Shown here: piece after piece, positions 62,975 through 62,979 of the stretch | How the letters are laid out: each line of letters opens with the position of its first letter | Position numbering within the stretch: position 1 is the first letter of the stretch | Assembly (NCBI GenBank): GCA_964586145.1 | Contig: CAZPHH010000018.1 | Coordinates: 1-62,979 of the forward strand | Reading direction: 5' to 3' | DNA: 62,979 nt | Origin: JAFGJQ01 sp964586145 | GTDB lineage: Bacteria > Planctomycetota > Phycisphaerae > UBA1845 | Notes under the pieces: model-generated | Told to the model about the DNA's origin: nothing | Seen by the model: the letters and a program-made list of their open reading frames with translations, nothing else | Databases searched by the model: none | Translations under genes and position numbers: made by a program

Positions 62975-62979
62975 ATGGA

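Overview
The window is about 63 kb of GC-rich bacterial DNA that most likely comes from a planctomycete (Planctomycetota, perhaps Phycisphaerae-like). Three things point there: a secreted subtilase ending in thrombospondin-3/dockerin-like calcium repeats, many secreted proteins of unknown family, and an ExbB/ExbD/VWA/TPR operon. An outer membrane is implied by an OprB-like porin, LptB and an ABC polysaccharide exporter. One run of exactly 100 N is flanked by an identical 55-bp sequence on each side, which fits contigs scaffolded from a de Bruijn graph and suggests a metagenome assembly. I saw no tRNA, rRNA, CRISPR array, insertion sequence or phage gene.

Layout. 0.3-6 kb: a GAF histidine kinase, a small HPF/RaiA-like ribosome protein, a baeRF3-type release-factor relative, and a fusion of an SbcD-like phosphoesterase with the N-terminal half of UvrC. 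6-18.4 kb: a corrinoid protein, then a polysaccharide locus (acetyltransferase, two glycosyltransferases, DegT aminotransferase, Gfo/Idh dehydrogenase, Wzt/Wzm exporter) in which several genes are linked by ATGA overlaps, followed by a large membrane protein, upp (interrupted by the assembly gap) and a CDP-alcohol phosphatidyltransferase. 18.4-22.5 kb: a TMTC-like GT-C/TPR membrane protein, hemB, a zinc-ribbon membrane protein and an isochorismatase-like hydrolase. 22.5-29.3 kb: one tightly packed operon, VWA protein - TPR - ExbB - ExbD - ExbD - large TPR. 29.6-40 kb: a secreted unknown, a UroD/MtaA-type methyltransferase, a porin, a GT2 enzyme, a secreted FlgT/LPP20-like protein, a C45-like Ntn hydrolase and the subtilase. 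40-47 kb: B12-dependent ribonucleotide reductase, PTS EIIA, tadA, bactofilin and a DegP-type protease. 48-54 kb: a DUF485 protein, an ActP-like symporter and a 1229-residue sensory protein. 54-63 kb: galK, lptB, lepB, CheX-CheY-FapA, pcm and a SAM hydrolase.

The strongest candidates for something undescribed are these. (1) The 50.4-54.1 kb protein strings together a complete PHP phosphoesterase, a membrane-anchored Cache sensor, two PAS domains, a CBS pair and a DUF294 nucleotidyltransferase, and lies just downstream of an acetate-type symporter and its small partner. It looks like a sensor that could both add and remove a nucleotide mark. (2) The ExbB/ExbD operon encodes a VWA protein whose membrane segment carries the TonB-like Ser-x3-His pattern, suggesting an energised machine that works by pulling on a VWA domain. 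(3) The SbcD-UvrC(N) fusion joins a double-strand-break-type nuclease fold to a GIY-YIG incision module.

Cobamide chemistry recurs (corrinoid protein, UroD-type methyltransferase, class II RNR). Gene starts were chosen from Shine-Dalgarno spacing, overlaps and family N-termini. Several are GTG, and galK appears to use CTG.
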